The notes under the pieces were generated by a model. That model ran no database searches. It saw only the letters and a list, made by a program, of their open reading frames with translations, and had not been told where the DNA came from. Shown here in pieces: positions 8,856 through 18,771 of a DNA stretch of 64,000 nt (the first letter of the stretch is position 1; the number at the start of each line of letters is the position of its first letter). Source of the DNA: Polaribacter pacificus (GTDB lineage: Bacteria; Bacteroidota; Bacteroidia; Flavobacteriales; Flavobacteriaceae). The stretch lies in contig NZ_CP150664.1 of assembly GCF_038024035.1 (NCBI RefSeq), positions 1,612,001-1,676,000 of the forward strand, given 5' to 3'. The position numbers and the translations under genes are program-made.

Positions 8856-9545
8856 ATGAAACGTATTTATTTTCTTTCAGGAACCATGTGTAATGAAGAT
8901 TTATGGAAGAAAATTTTTGCGCTAAAAAAAGAATACATTCCCGTTTATATCGACATCACCTCTGCAAGTTCTTTTGATGAAATAAATGATCTCATTTTTC
9001 AAGCCATAGATACATCAGCAGTATTGGTCGGTTTTTCTATGGGAGGTTTCGCTGCACTTAATTTTGCAAGATTGAATCCACAAAAAATTTCAAAATTAAT
9101 TCTTATTGCAGCTAGCGATCAACCCTTATCAGATGCAGAAATTAAATTGCGTAAAAATACCATCCAGCTTCTGCAAGACTATCCTTACAAAGGAATCTCA
9201 AAAACCAGAATCAATCAATTTTTACACCCCGATAATCAGACAAACACAGAAATTATCAGGCTGATAAAAAGGATGGATCAAGAACTCGGTAAGGACGTTT
9301 TAATTAGACAGTTGAAAGCTACCTCAGAGCGAATAGACATTAGCAAGTCTCTGATCCATTTAACAGCCCCAATTACTTTAGTTGGATCCCAAAATGATGC
9401 TCTGGTCTCTTACAAAAAACTAGAAGCAATGGCAAGCAAATTACCTAATGCCAAACTTATTTGTATTGATCACGCTGGGCATATGATTCCTTTAGAACAA
9501 CCTTGCAAGCTCAGTGATATCCTCAATCATGAAATATGCACTTAA
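8856..9545 (+). CDS. Alpha/beta-fold hydrolase
   Basis: 229-residue cytoplasmic serine hydrolase. The nucleophile elbow GFSMGG is at about residues 59-64, the acid is probably the aspartate in GSQNDALV, and the catalytic histidine is in DHAGHMIPLEQP near the C-terminus. The cap region between strands is small. The substrate cannot be told; carboxylesterase or a short-chain acyl ester hydrolase is plausible. The ATG directly follows the TAG of the upstream gene (TAGATG), so translation is coupled. No signal peptide is seen, in contrast with its exported partner. Confidence 0.85.
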   Translation: MKRIYFLSGTMCNEDLWKKIFALKKEYIPVYIDITSASSFDEINDLIFQAIDTSAVLVGFSMGGFAALNFARLNPQKISKLILIAASDQPLSDAEIKLRKNTIQLLQDYPYKGISKTRINQFLHPDNQTNTEIIRLIKRMDQELGKDVLIRQLKATSERIDISKSLIHLTAPITLVGSQNDALVSYKKLEAMASKLPNAKLICIDHAGHMIPLEQPCKLSDILNHEICT

Positions 9546-9600
9546 GATTCAGGAAAGTGCAATCATTTGCACTACTTTAACATTTTTATTGAAAAAAAAC

Positions 9601-9620
9601 ACCTATTTATTTAAATAGGT
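9601..9620. terminator. Hairpin after the hydrolase gene, possible terminator
   Basis: ACCTATTT pairs with AAATAGGT around a 4-base loop. It is preceded by an A-run (9593-9600) but lacks a T-run on the plus strand, so it is a weak terminator at best. Confidence 0.35.
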
Positions 9621-9650
9621 TCTAAATAATTTAAAATTAAATAAAGTTTC

Positions 9651-9681
9651 TTGTTAAAACTACAGTTTAGCCCTAAATTTG
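9651..9681 (+). promoter_or_regulatory. Promoter of the sdhCAB operon
   Basis: TTG (9651-9653), a 20-base spacer and TAAATTTG (9674-9681), a good Bacteroidota promoter match. It ends 23 bases before the sdhC ATG. Confidence 0.65.
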
Positions 9682-9704
9682 TGCTAATATTTAACTAACA
9701 AAAA

Positions 9705-10382
9705 ATGAGCGGAATCTTAAATTCTTCAATAGCTAGAAAGTTTGCAATGGCACTTTCGGCTTTCTTTTTGATGTTTTTCTTATTACAACACTTTGTAATA
9801 AACATCACATCTATATTTCCAAACAATGGAAAAACCTTCAACGAATTATCTCATTTTATGGGTACCAACGCACTCATTCAGTATGTCATGCAGCCTGTTT
9901 TGATTTTTGGTGTGGTTTTTCATTTTGTAATGGGATTTATCTTAGAAATTAAAAACAACAAAGCGCGTGTTGTAAAGTATGCGAAAAATAACGGTGGAGC
10001 AAATTCTACCTGGATGAGCAGGAACATGGTTTGGAGTGGCTTGGCCATTTTAGCTTTTATGGTCTTGCACTTTATTGATTTTTGGATTCCAGAAATCAAC
10101 ACTAAATACATTCAAGGCGATATGTCTGGGATGCACGATGGCTCGTTCCGTTACTTTCATGAATTACAAGAAAAATTTGTAAGCCCGCTAAGAGTTGGTG
10201 CTTATGTAGTCGCTTTTGTATTCTTAGCATTGCATTTATTGCATGGCTTTAATTCTGCTTTCCAATCAGTTGGAGCAAATAATAAATATACGAAAGGATT
10301 GAAAACTTTTGGAAAACTCTATGCAATCTTAATCCCATTAGGGTTTGTGATTATTGCATTATTTCATCACCTCAATCATTAA
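9705..10382 (+). CDS. sdhC: Succinate dehydrogenase cytochrome b subunit
   Basis: Membrane anchor of complex II, 225 residues, Bacteroidota b-type single-subunit form with five hydrophobic helices (about residues 15-35, 62-84, 106-126, 165-185, 204-222) and no separate SdhD. Histidines suited to bind two hemes occur in the helices (LQHFVIN, VFHFVMG, VLHFIDF, ALHLLHGF). It passes electrons between the iron-sulfur subunit and menaquinone. The start at 9705 gives MSGILNSSIARKFAMALS, typical for the family. First gene of a three-gene operon with its own promoter. Confidence 0.95.
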   Translation: MSGILNSSIARKFAMALSAFFLMFFLLQHFVINITSIFPNNGKTFNELSHFMGTNALIQYVMQPVLIFGVVFHFVMGFILEIKNNKARVVKYAKNNGGANSTWMSRNMVWSGLAILAFMVLHFIDFWIPEINTKYIQGDMSGMHDGSFRYFHELQEKFVSPLRVGAYVVAFVFLALHLLHGFNSAFQSVGANNKYTKGLKTFGKLYAILIPLGFVIIALFHHLNH

Positions 10383-10394
10383 TTCAAAGTACGT

Positions 10395-12410
10395 ATGGCA
10401 ACATTAGACTCAAAAATTCCAAAAGGTCCATTAAAAGATAAATGGACAACTTATAAAGACACAATAAATTTAGTAAACCCAGCCAACAAACGTAATATTG
10501 ATATTATTGTCGTTGGTACTGGTTTAGCTGGTGGTTCTGCTTCGGCAACCTTAGCTGAGTTAGGGTATAACGTAAAAGCATTTGCATACCAAGATTCACC
10601 GCGTAGAGCGCATTCAATTGCTGCACAAGGAGGAATCAATGCAGCCAAAAACTATCAAGGAGATGGCGATTCTTTTTACAGATTGTTTTACGATACTGTA
10701 AAAGGAGGAGATTATCGTTCAAGAGAAGCAAACGTTTACCGTTTGGCTGAAGTATCTGCAAACATCATTGATCAATGTGTGGCACAAGGAGTTCCTTTTG
10801 CACGTGATTATGGTGGATTGTTAGACAATCGTTCTTTTGGTGGTGTTTTAGTTTCTAGAACTTTTTACGCCAAAGGGCAAACAGGACAACAATTATTATT
10901 AGGAGCTTATTCTGCAATGAACCGTCAAATTGCTCGTGGAAAGATTGAAATGTTCAATCGTCATGAAATGTTAGATGTGGTAAAAGTTGATGGAAAAGCA
11001 AGAGGAATTATTGCTCGAAATTTAATTACTGGAGAGCTTGAACGTCATTCTGCTCACGCAGTAGTAATTGCAACTGGTGGATACGGGAATGTTTATTTCT
11101 TATCAACCAATGCAATGGGTTCTAATGCAACTGCAGCATGGAAGATTCATAAAAAAGGAGCCTTCTTTGCAAATCCTTGTTATACACAAATTCACCCAAC
11201 TTGTATTCCTCGTTCTGGAGATTATCAATCAAAGTTAACCTTGATGTCAGAATCTCTTAGAAATGATGGACGTATTTGGGTTCCAAAAAAGATGGAAGAT
11301 GTAATGGCAATTAGAGAAGGTCGTAAAAAACCTACTGATTTGTCTGAAGATGAAAGAGATTATTACTTAGAAAGACGTTATCCTGCTTTTGGTAACTTAG
11401 TACCACGTGATGTGGCTTCTAGAGCTGCAAAAGAGCGTTGTGATGCTGGTTACGGAGTAAATGCTACTGGAGAAGCTGTATACTTAGATTTTAAATCGGC
11501 AATAGAACGTTACGGAAGAGAACAGGCTAAATTGCATCATATTTCTAATCCATCGGAAAAAGAAGTTTACGATTTAGGAAAAGGAATTGTTGAAGCTAAA
11601 TATGGAAACTTATTCCAAATGTATGAGAAGATCGTTGATGAAAATCCATACGAAACACCAATGATGATTTATCCAGCAACACACTATACCATGGGTGGTG
11701 TTTGGGTTGATTATAACTTAATGACAACCGTCGATGGCTTGTACTGTATTGGTGAAGCAAATTTCTCTGATCACGGAGCAAATAGACTTGGTGCCTCTGC
11801 TTTAATGCAAGGTTTAGCCGATGGGTATTTTGTATTGCCATATACCATCGGAGATTATTTAGCCAATGATATTAGAACTGGAAAAATACCAACGGATACA
11901 AAAGAATTTGATGAAGTAGAAAAAGAAGTAAAAGATCGCTTGGATTTCTTTATCAATAATAAAGGAAAGCATTCTGTAGATTATTACCACAAAAAATTAG
12001 GAAAAATTATGTGGGATAAAGTTGGGATGGCTCGTAATGCAAAAGGATTGACTGAAGCAATGGCCGAAATTAAAGCCTTGCGTGAAGATTTCTGGAAAAA
12101 CGTAAAAGTTACCGGAGCATTAAACGAAATGAATCCTGAGTTAGAAAAAGCAGGTAGAGTTGCAGATTTCTTAGAATTAGGAGAATTGTTTGCTAAAGAT
12201 GCATTAATGAGAGAAGAATCTTGTGGTGGTCACTTTAGAGAAGAATCTACAGAGCTAGATGGATTACAAAAAGGAGAAGCAAAACGTAATGATAAAGATT
12301 TTGCGTTTGTAGCTGCTTGGGAATACAAAGGAGAGCCTGCAGATGCAGTGTTACACAAAGAAGAATTAGAATTTAAAGATATTGAACTAAAACAACGTTC
12401 TTATAAATAA
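10395..12410 (+). CDS. sdhA: Succinate dehydrogenase/fumarate reductase flavoprotein subunit
   Basis: Catalytic subunit oxidising succinate to fumarate, 671 residues, with covalently bound FAD. The N-terminal dinucleotide fold [19 protein letters not shown] (about residues 40-58) and the flavinylation region [14 protein letters not shown] are present. Substrate-site motifs such as QIHPTCIP and the [10 protein letters not shown] stretch are intact. The length exceeds the E. coli enzyme, as usual for the Bacteroidota/epsilon-type enzyme. Twelve bases separate it from sdhC and ten from sdhB, so one transcript is expected. Confidence 0.97.
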   Translation: MATLDSKIPKGPLKDKWTTYKDTINLVNPANKRNIDIIVVGTGLAGGSASATLAELGYNVKAFAYQDSPRRAHSIAAQGGINAAKNYQGDGDSFYRLFYDTVKGGDYRSREANVYRLAEVSANIIDQCVAQGVPFARDYGGLLDNRSFGGVLVSRTFYAKGQTGQQLLLGAYSAMNRQIARGKIEMFNRHEMLDVVKVDGKARGIIARNLITGELERHSAHAVVIATGGYGNVYFLSTNAMGSNATAAWKIHKKGAFFANPCYTQIHPTCIPRSGDYQSKLTLMSESLRNDGRIWVPKKMEDVMAIREGRKKPTDLSEDERDYYLERRYPAFGNLVPRDVASRAAKERCDAGYGVNATGEAVYLDFKSAIERYGREQAKLHHISNPSEKEVYDLGKGIVEAKYGNLFQMYEKIVDENPYETPMMIYPATHYTMGGVWVDYNLMTTVDGLYCIGEANFSDHGANRLGASALMQGLADGYFVLPYTIGDYLANDIRTGKIPTDTKEFDEVEKEVKDRLDFFINNKGKHSVDYYHKKLGKIMWDKVGMARNAKGLTEAMAEIKALREDFWKNVKVTGALNEMNPELEKAGRVADFLELGELFAKDALMREESCGGHFREESTELDGLQKGEAKRNDKDFAFVAAWEYKGEPADAVLHKEELEFKDIELKQRSYK

Positions 12411-12420
12411 AAAAGACATT

Positions 12421-13161
12421 ATGAATTTAACACTTAAAATTTGGAGACAAAAAGACTCAAAATCAAAGGGTCAAATGGTGGATTATAAAGTAACTGATAT
12501 TTCAGAGCACATGTCTTTTTTAGAAATGATGGATGTTTTAAATGAACAGTTAATAAATACTGGTGAAGAACCTGTAGCTTTTGACCATGATTGTAGAGAA
12601 GGAATCTGCGGAATGTGCTCTATGTATATCAATGGAGAAGCGCACGGACCAGATAGAGGCGTAACTACTTGTCAATTACACATGCGTATGTTTAACGATG
12701 GTGACACCATTTATATTGAGCCTTTTAGAGCGAAAGCTTTTCCGGTAATCAAAGATTTGGTTGTTGATAGAACTTCTTTTGAGCGCATACAACAAGCTGG
12801 TGCATTTATCTCTGTAAATACCTCTGGTAACACACAGGATGCAAATGCCATACCGATTTCTAAGCACGATGCTGACGAAGCAATGGATGCTGCAGCTTGT
12901 ATTGGTTGTGGAGCTTGTGTTGCTAGCTGTAAGAACTCATCTGCGATGCTATTTGTGGGCGCTAAAGTGTCTCAATACGCATTATTACCTCAAGGAAAAA
13001 TAGAGGCCACAGATCGTGTTTTAAACATGGTTGCTCAAATGGATGCTGAAGGATTTGGAAACTGTACCAATACTGGTGCTTGTGAAATTGAATGTCCTAA
13101 AGGAATTTCTTTAGAGAATATTGCTCGTATGAATAGAGAATATTTAAAAGCTAGCTTCTAA
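12421..13161 (+). CDS. sdhB: Succinate dehydrogenase iron-sulfur subunit
   Basis: Electron-transfer subunit of complex II, 246 residues. The 2Fe-2S ferredoxin part has CREGICGMC followed by TTCQLH. The C-terminal part has [15 protein letters not shown] and a second cluster [14 protein letters not shown] for the 4Fe-4S and 3Fe-4S centres. Last gene of sdhCAB; a strong palindromic terminator follows the stop. Confidence 0.97.
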   Translation: MNLTLKIWRQKDSKSKGQMVDYKVTDISEHMSFLEMMDVLNEQLINTGEEPVAFDHDCREGICGMCSMYINGEAHGPDRGVTTCQLHMRMFNDGDTIYIEPFRAKAFPVIKDLVVDRTSFERIQQAGAFISVNTSGNTQDANAIPISKHDADEAMDAAACIGCGACVASCKNSSAMLFVGAKVSQYALLPQGKIEATDRVLNMVAQMDAEGFGNCTNTGACEIECPKGISLENIARMNREYLKASF

Positions 13162-13180
13162 ATATTATTTATTATATAAT

Positions 13181-13218
13181 AAAAAAGGGATTGTGATTTA
13201 AATCACAATCCCTTTTTT
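13181..13218. terminator. Bidirectional terminator between sdhB and SGNH gene
   Basis: Perfect 38-base palindrome: A6-GGGATTGTGATTT joined to its exact complement ending in T6. The A-run and T-run on the two sides allow termination of both convergent transcripts. Confidence 0.9.
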
Positions 13219-13237
13219 ATTGAGCCTTCTTTGCTTG

Positions 13238-14779
13238 TTATTGCAAAGTAGGTGAATAATTTGTTGGATAGTCTCCAGCCTTAGCCAGACCACTTGTTGC
13301 TTTTAAGAAATTAGAACCATAGGTTGCATCAATAGCAGCTAAAAACTTATTTGCCATTAAAGCATAGCCTCTTGCTGTTAAGTGAATCCCGTCTAAGCTA
13401 ATCAATCCACCCATTACCAAATTGGTAGTCATGGTGTACTCGTCAAACTTGATTCCAGTGGTAGATGCTTCTACTAAAATTGCTTCAAAATCAACCATAG
13501 CCAACCCTTTAGCAGTCGCTACAGCCTTAATGGTTGCATTATAAGCATCAGTAGCTGTTTTAATACTAAGTTGCTCTTGTGGAGTTAATACCCATTTATC
13601 TGCTAAAGGCACAGAAACACCATTGATTAATTGTGCGTTTCCACCCACAGTGGTTCCAATAAATGCAGAACTAGGCAATACTAATAAATCTGTAGCAGTG
13701 GCTTGTCTGTATTGTTTTAATCCAGCAAAAGCAGGATTTAAAGCTTCTAAATCAGTTAAATCTTCATCAATGATCACAACTGCATTTTTACCTGCAGAAA
13801 ACTGAATTGTTCTTTTAGCAATTTCTGCATCTGCTTGAGCTTGTGTCATTAACTTCATCCCTACTAAAGCTGTAAAAGCTCCTTGGATTCCAGTGTTATA
13901 AGGTGCATAACCTGAGTTCACTGCAGCTGCAGTTGCAGCATCTAAAGGTACTGGGTTATAAGGTACAGTTGTAAAATGAGCCAATGAAGTAATATTAGGA
14001 AGGGTTGCAACCACTCCTTTAGCTCCCGTTGACATTAAAGTAGTCACAACTGCATTAAAAGCACTAGCAAATACGTTCGGATCAGTAATATCATTAGACC
14101 CATAAGTTGCTGGGTTCGTATTACCCGTTTGATCAACTCCTGCTCCTCCAGAAATAGCATAAGCTAAAACATCATTACCTCCTAATTCAGAAACGGTAAA
14201 AAATGTTGGGTTCGCACGCATGGCGTCTGCCAAAACATTAGTAGCATCGCTAGAAGCCATTCTTGCATAATATGGATTGGCTAAACCAAATGAAACTCCT
14301 GCTTTGTTTCCGTAACCATTGGCTACGATATGAAAACTTTTAGCTCCTGGAATTCCCATATTGTTAAAAGGACCCGTAACTCCAGATGTAATTTCTGTGG
14401 TTGGTGTACCTGGCAATACTGCTGGTCCAGAACCATTAAAATAAAGTCTTGGTGACGCTGCAAGGTTTCCTTGTAACAATAAACCACCAATATTATCATT
14501 CATCAATGGTTGCTTAAAGTCTCCTCCACCAACCATGGCGAATTTAGTTGCAAGTATGTTTGGAAAAGAATTCTCTTGACTTGCTTTAAACAAGGCTCCG
14601 TCTGTATATCCGGCGGTAAAAGAAGCTCCTACAGCAACATACGATGTGAAATCTGCAGAACCAGCTTCCAACGCTACAGTTGGCACTACTACTTCTGGAA
14701 TGGTTTCTATGTCGTTATTTACATCACAAGAAGCAAAAACTACTGTAAGTCCAAATAACCAAATTAATTTATTTTTCAT
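13238..14779 (-). CDS. SGNH/GDSL-family hydrolase lipoprotein
   Basis: 513 residues, lipoprotein signal with lipobox FASC (C18), so probably anchored in the outer membrane. Block I is AVGASFTAG (Ser53 is the likely nucleophile; GAS replaces GDS). Block III GGNDV supplies the oxyanion Asn, and DGIHLTARGY near residue 466 supplies the Asp/His pair. The insertion-rich middle is long for the family. The gene lies 19 bases downstream of a TonB-dependent receptor gene and is probably co-transcribed with it. Esterase or lipase activity on an exterior substrate is inferred; the substrate is unknown. Confidence 0.88.
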   Translation of the reverse strand: MKNKLIWLFGLTVVFASCDVNNDIETIPEVVVPTVALEAGSADFTSYVAVGASFTAGYTDGALFKASQENSFPNILATKFAMVGGGDFKQPLMNDNIGGLLLQGNLAASPRLYFNGSGPAVLPGTPTTEITSGVTGPFNNMGIPGAKSFHIVANGYGNKAGVSFGLANPYYARMASSDATNVLADAMRANPTFFTVSELGGNDVLAYAISGGAGVDQTGNTNPATYGSNDITDPNVFASAFNAVVTTLMSTGAKGVVATLPNITSLAHFTTVPYNPVPLDAATAAAVNSGYAPYNTGIQGAFTALVGMKLMTQAQADAEIAKRTIQFSAGKNAVVIIDEDLTDLEALNPAFAGLKQYRQATATDLLVLPSSAFIGTTVGGNAQLINGVSVPLADKWVLTPQEQLSIKTATDAYNATIKAVATAKGLAMVDFEAILVEASTTGIKFDEYTMTTNLVMGGLISLDGIHLTARGYALMANKFLAAIDATYGSNFLKATSGLAKAGDYPTNYSPTLQ

Positions 14780-14798
14780 GATAAGCTGTTTTGTATGA

Positions 14799-17591
14799 TT
14801 AATTATTAATTGTCCAAGAAAGGAAATATTGAGACCCTATTGCTCCAACACCAGGTGCACTAAAGTATTCTTTCCCGATTAAATTTGCTCCTCCTAATTT
14901 GATCACAGATTTCCATTTTGGAATGCTGTAGTTCACTTGAGCATCTAGGACAGTTCTAGCGTCGATAGCGGTATCGTGGAAAGTAGACTCCCAGTAATAA
15001 GCATCTTGCCATCTTACATTTACATTAAAACCAACGTTTTTAAATACTTCTGTTTTACCAAACTGAAGTTTTACTTTGTGCTCTGGAGTATTAAATCCTG
15101 CTTCAAAATCTGGATCTGTAGATTGGTCAAAATCAAACTTTGCAAGTGTATAACTTAATCCAATATTAAATCCATCAAAAATCTTGGTATTTAAACCGAT
15201 AGAAGCACCATAAGAGTTAATGTCTGCTGCAGAGTTTGTATATACTGCAAAACCTTTATAATCTCCATTTTGTAAAGCCAATAATGACAAACCATTATCT
15301 CCAGCTGTTCCGTAAAAAGGAACTGCTACATTTTTAGATGAAATAAAGTCTTGGTAACTATTGTAATACATACTTAAATCTATACTGATTTTGTTATCAG
15401 AAACATCAGCCAAACCTCTATACCCTACTTCATAAGCAGTAACTTTTTCTGGCTTAACCAATTCAATTTGTGCTTTTTGATAGGTTCCGTTTGCAATAGA
15501 TGCTGCAGAAAAAGAATTATCATAAGCTCTTCTACCAGATAAAGTAATGGTTGATGAACCTGTAAATGCTTGACCTGAACCACTCACACTTAATGGAGAA
15601 GATACATAACGATCTAAGTTATCAGGAGCAGAACCTACTAAGATTCCAGAACCTGCATCCAAACCAATATATTGATCTTGAGTAGTAGGGTTTCTAAATC
15701 CAGTTTGGAAAGACGCTCTAAAGTTGTGGTTTTTATCCTCACCTCCTGCATAGGCAAATGAAAGACGTGGAGAAACACTTCCGTTAAAGTTTTGAGCTTT
15801 ATCATAACGAATAGAAGCTGTAAACTTTAAACGATCTTCCATAAATTTCTTTTGCATTTGTGTATACATTCCATACTCACCATAATCAATAGCTCCGTTA
15901 TAATCTGTAAAAATACTACCCTTAGAGTTTAAAGAGTACATTCTATAAGAACCTCCTACTTGAAATTCTGCCCACTCTATATAATCTCTTAAGTTTAAGT
16001 TTGCATCAGCGTGATACAATTTAGTATTGTCTTGAAATTTAGCTCCAGTTGTTAAACTAGGGTCTGCGGTTACTTTATCAAAAGCAGCTTTAAACTCTGG
16101 TGTTCCAGGAACAAAACGTCCTGTTTCTGCAGTTTGTCTAGCCAATGCATGTGCTTGAGCAGAATTCATCCCTCCAAGTGTTCCTTGAACATAAGCTCCT
16201 ACATATTGTCCAAACCAAGTATTATCATCTTTCCAAGCTCTGTTAATGTTGATAGCAGCAAAACGAGTATCGTATGAATTCCCTGCATCTTCAGAAGTTA
16301 GGTAACCTCTAACAAAGAAATTCTTTCCACGAACCTCTAACTTGTGTTGTTGCATCATAAAATCTTTGATGTTGTAACGGTTGGTTCCTTGATAAATAGT
16401 ATTTCCTTGACCGTATTTAGAATTCCAAATAACCTCTACACGGTCATTTCCTAGAGGACGATAGTGTAATGAAACTCCTAATTTCATACTCTTAGCATCA
16501 TAAGACATTAAATCTTCTTCATTATACCCTGTTCTACTAATATTTTCACTTGGCACTAGGGCATCAGCTCCATTTGGTAAAATACCTAAACCAACTAAGG
16601 TTTGAGCCACTCCTTTTATGTTTGTAGAAACCTCATCTCCATAAACATTCAATCCATTATAGTTTCTATCTGAACTTCTATCTCCAGCTGCAAATTTTCC
16701 ATCAACTGTATTTCTGTAATCAGTTGCATACCACTCTGTACCTTTTAAATAAGATACGGTTGCTTTGGCTGCAAACTTGTCAGAAAAAGCATGTGCCAAT
16801 CGAATACTTGTATCGTAAAACATATTGTCTCCAGCTGCTTTTTGACTAGTCATTCCTGATTTTAATACATAACTAATTCCTTGATCATCAAAAGGGCTTT
16901 TACTGGTCATAAACATAATCCCATTAAATGCGTTGGCTCCGTACAATGCAGAAGAAGCTCCTGGTAAAAGCTCTACTGTTTTTACATCCAACTCAGACAT
17001 CCCTAATAAGTTCCCTAAAGCAAAGTTAAGTGCTGGAGAAGAGTTGTCCATACCATCTACCAATTGCATAAAACGCGTATTAGCAAAGGTTGCAAACCCT
17101 CTAGTATTTACAGACTTAAAGGTTAAACTGTTGGTGTTGATATCTACTCCTTTTAGGTTTTCCAATCCATCGTAAAACGAAGGAGAAGAAGTGTTCCTTA
17201 TGGCTCGGACGTCCATTCTTTCTACGGTAACTGGTGACTCCATAATCCTTTCAGGAGTTCTTGAGGCCGAAACGACAACCTCATCCAATGCCGTAGCATT
17301 TTCTGTTAAACTAATTTTTACAACCTGATTGTTTTTTGTGATTGCAACTTTTTCCGTTTTATAACCGAGCATTGATATCTCTAAATTAAACGGTGGTGTG
17401 TCTGATACTATTAAAGTAAAAGTTCCATCAAAATCCGTGTTAGTCCCGACTAACTTTCTTTCAATTTTAATATTTGCTCCTGGCAAAGTCTCGCCAGTAA
17501 CAGCATCAGTAATTGTACCCGTGATCTTTGTTTGAGCAAACATAGAGACACTAGTTAAAATTGCAAATGCAACTAGTAATAATTTTTTCAT
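14799..17591 (-). CDS. TonB-dependent receptor with CarboxypepD_reg domain
   Basis: Outer-membrane active transporter, 930 residues. It has a signal peptide ending near SMFAQ, then a carboxypeptidase-like regulatory domain (about residues 22-98, GTITDAVTGETLPGANI...), a TonB box-like stretch LDEVVVSASRTPE, the plug domain and a beta-barrel ending in a short hydrophobic strand (QYFLSWTINN). It is not followed by a SusD gene, so it is not a classical polysaccharide locus. The partner is the SGNH lipoprotein, which suggests uptake of an ester or lipid-like compound; that is inference. Promoter elements upstream are not clear. Confidence 0.93.
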   Translation of the reverse strand: MKKLLLVAFAILTSVSMFAQTKITGTITDAVTGETLPGANIKIERKLVGTNTDFDGTFTLIVSDTPPFNLEISMLGYKTEKVAITKNNQVVKISLTENATALDEVVVSASRTPERIMESPVTVERMDVRAIRNTSSPSFYDGLENLKGVDINTNSLTFKSVNTRGFATFANTRFMQLVDGMDNSSPALNFALGNLLGMSELDVKTVELLPGASSALYGANAFNGIMFMTSKSPFDDQGISYVLKSGMTSQKAAGDNMFYDTSIRLAHAFSDKFAAKATVSYLKGTEWYATDYRNTVDGKFAAGDRSSDRNYNGLNVYGDEVSTNIKGVAQTLVGLGILPNGADALVPSENISRTGYNEEDLMSYDAKSMKLGVSLHYRPLGNDRVEVIWNSKYGQGNTIYQGTNRYNIKDFMMQQHKLEVRGKNFFVRGYLTSEDAGNSYDTRFAAININRAWKDDNTWFGQYVGAYVQGTLGGMNSAQAHALARQTAETGRFVPGTPEFKAAFDKVTADPSLTTGAKFQDNTKLYHADANLNLRDYIEWAEFQVGGSYRMYSLNSKGSIFTDYNGAIDYGEYGMYTQMQKKFMEDRLKFTASIRYDKAQNFNGSVSPRLSFAYAGGEDKNHNFRASFQTGFRNPTTQDQYIGLDAGSGILVGSAPDNLDRYVSSPLSVSGSGQAFTGSSTITLSGRRAYDNSFSAASIANGTYQKAQIELVKPEKVTAYEVGYRGLADVSDNKISIDLSMYYNSYQDFISSKNVAVPFYGTAGDNGLSLLALQNGDYKGFAVYTNSAADINSYGASIGLNTKIFDGFNIGLSYTLAKFDFDQSTDPDFEAGFNTPEHKVKLQFGKTEVFKNVGFNVNVRWQDAYYWESTFHDTAIDARTVLDAQVNYSIPKWKSVIKLGGANLIGKEYFSAPGVGAIGSQYFLSWTINN

Positions 17592-17754
17592 AATGTAAAA
17601 TATTTGTTAACTGTACTGCAAAATACAATTTTTTTTGAATTTGCTAATGAAGACTTATAAAAATTATGTTTATAGCAATTATTTACCTTTAAAATTCAAA
17701 AATAACAATTGTACTTTTCTATAAAATTTAGAACCGTTTCAAATCGCAAAATTG

Positions 17755-17762
17755 TAACTTTG
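17755..17762 (+). promoter_or_regulatory. Candidate -7 box for ribF
   Basis: TAACTTTG ends 16 bases before the TTG start of ribF, implying a leader near 10 bases. The -33 region is unclear. Confidence 0.5.
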
Positions 17763-17778
17763 CTAAAAATTTACTTTT

Positions 17779-18711
17779 TTGGAACTAATTCATTCGCTTT
17801 CAAATTACAAAAGCTCCCAAGAAACAATTGTTACTATAGGTACCTTTGACGGTGTCCATATAGGACATCAAAAGATTATTGAGCAGTTGGTGCAAAATGC
17901 CAAAAAGCTCAATAAAAAATCGGTGCTACTCACTTTTTTTCCACATCCGCGGATGGTCTTACAGAAGGAAGCTAAAATTGAATTGATTAATACCATTGAT
18001 GAAAGAGCTGTTCTTTTAGAAAAAACAGGGCTTGATTGCCTAATCATTCATCCTTTTAGCAAAGAGTTTTCTCGAATGACCGCCCTAGAGTTTGTAAGAG
18101 ATGTATTGGTTAATCAACTACACACTTCAAAACTTATTATTGGCTACGATCATCACTTTGGAAAAAACCGAGAAGGGAATTTAGAGCAACTAACAGAATA
18201 CAGTCATGTATATGGGTTTGAAGTTGCAGAAATCCCCGCTCAAGATATTGACGATGTCTCTGTGAGCTCTACAAAAATAAGAAAGGCTTTGGCCAACAAA
18301 CATATTGAAACGGCCAATCGTTATTTAGGATACAATTTTACACTGAACGGAACCGTGGTGAACGGCAAAAAGTTAGGAGGCAAAATTGGATACCCAACAG
18401 CCAATATTTCTGTTGCAGAAGACTATAAACTGATCCCTAAAACAGGGGTTTATGTAGTGCAATCAAAAATAAACAACAAACGGGTTTATGGAATGATGAA
18501 CATTGGCTTTAGACCTACTGTAGATGGAGACCATCAAACCATAGAAGTACATTTCTTTGATTTTGATGAAAATCTCTATGGTCAAAAACTTCAAATAGAA
18601 TTGCGTTATTTTTTAAGAGATGAAATTAAATTTGACTCTGTAGAGATGTTAATTTTACAACTTCAAAAAGACAAAAAAGAAGCCTTAGACTACCTTCATA
18701 ACAATCTCTAA
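17779..18711 (+). CDS. ribF: Bifunctional riboflavin kinase/FAD synthetase
   Basis: Converts riboflavin to FMN and FMN to FAD; 310 residues. The N-terminal adenylyltransferase domain has GTFDGVHIGH (residues 21-30, including HIGH), and the C-terminal flavokinase domain has GGKIGYPTANI and GVYVV. The start must be the TTG at 17779: an in-frame stop (TAA at 17764) lies just upstream and the next in-frame ATG lies beyond the HIGH motif. Residues MELIHSLSNY match the usual N-terminus of the family. It is followed by serS after 60 bases, with a separate promoter. Confidence 0.94.
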   Translation: MELIHSLSNYKSSQETIVTIGTFDGVHIGHQKIIEQLVQNAKKLNKKSVLLTFFPHPRMVLQKEAKIELINTIDERAVLLEKTGLDCLIIHPFSKEFSRMTALEFVRDVLVNQLHTSKLIIGYDHHFGKNREGNLEQLTEYSHVYGFEVAEIPAQDIDDVSVSSTKIRKALANKHIETANRYLGYNFTLNGTVVNGKKLGGKIGYPTANISVAEDYKLIPKTGVYVVQSKINNKRVYGMMNIGFRPTVDGDHQTIEVHFFDFDENLYGQKLQIELRYFLRDEIKFDSVEMLILQLQKDKKEALDYLHNNL

Positions 18712-18718
18712 TTCTACA

Positions 18719-18749
18719 TTGGTAAATTGTAGCAGTTCCTGTATCTTTG
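18719..18749 (+). promoter_or_regulatory. Promoter of serS
   Basis: TTG (18719-18721), a 20-base spacer, TATCTTTG (18742-18749); the ATG follows 22 bases later. Confidence 0.6.
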
Positions 18750-18771
18750 CGGTTCTTAAAACTCAAAAAGA

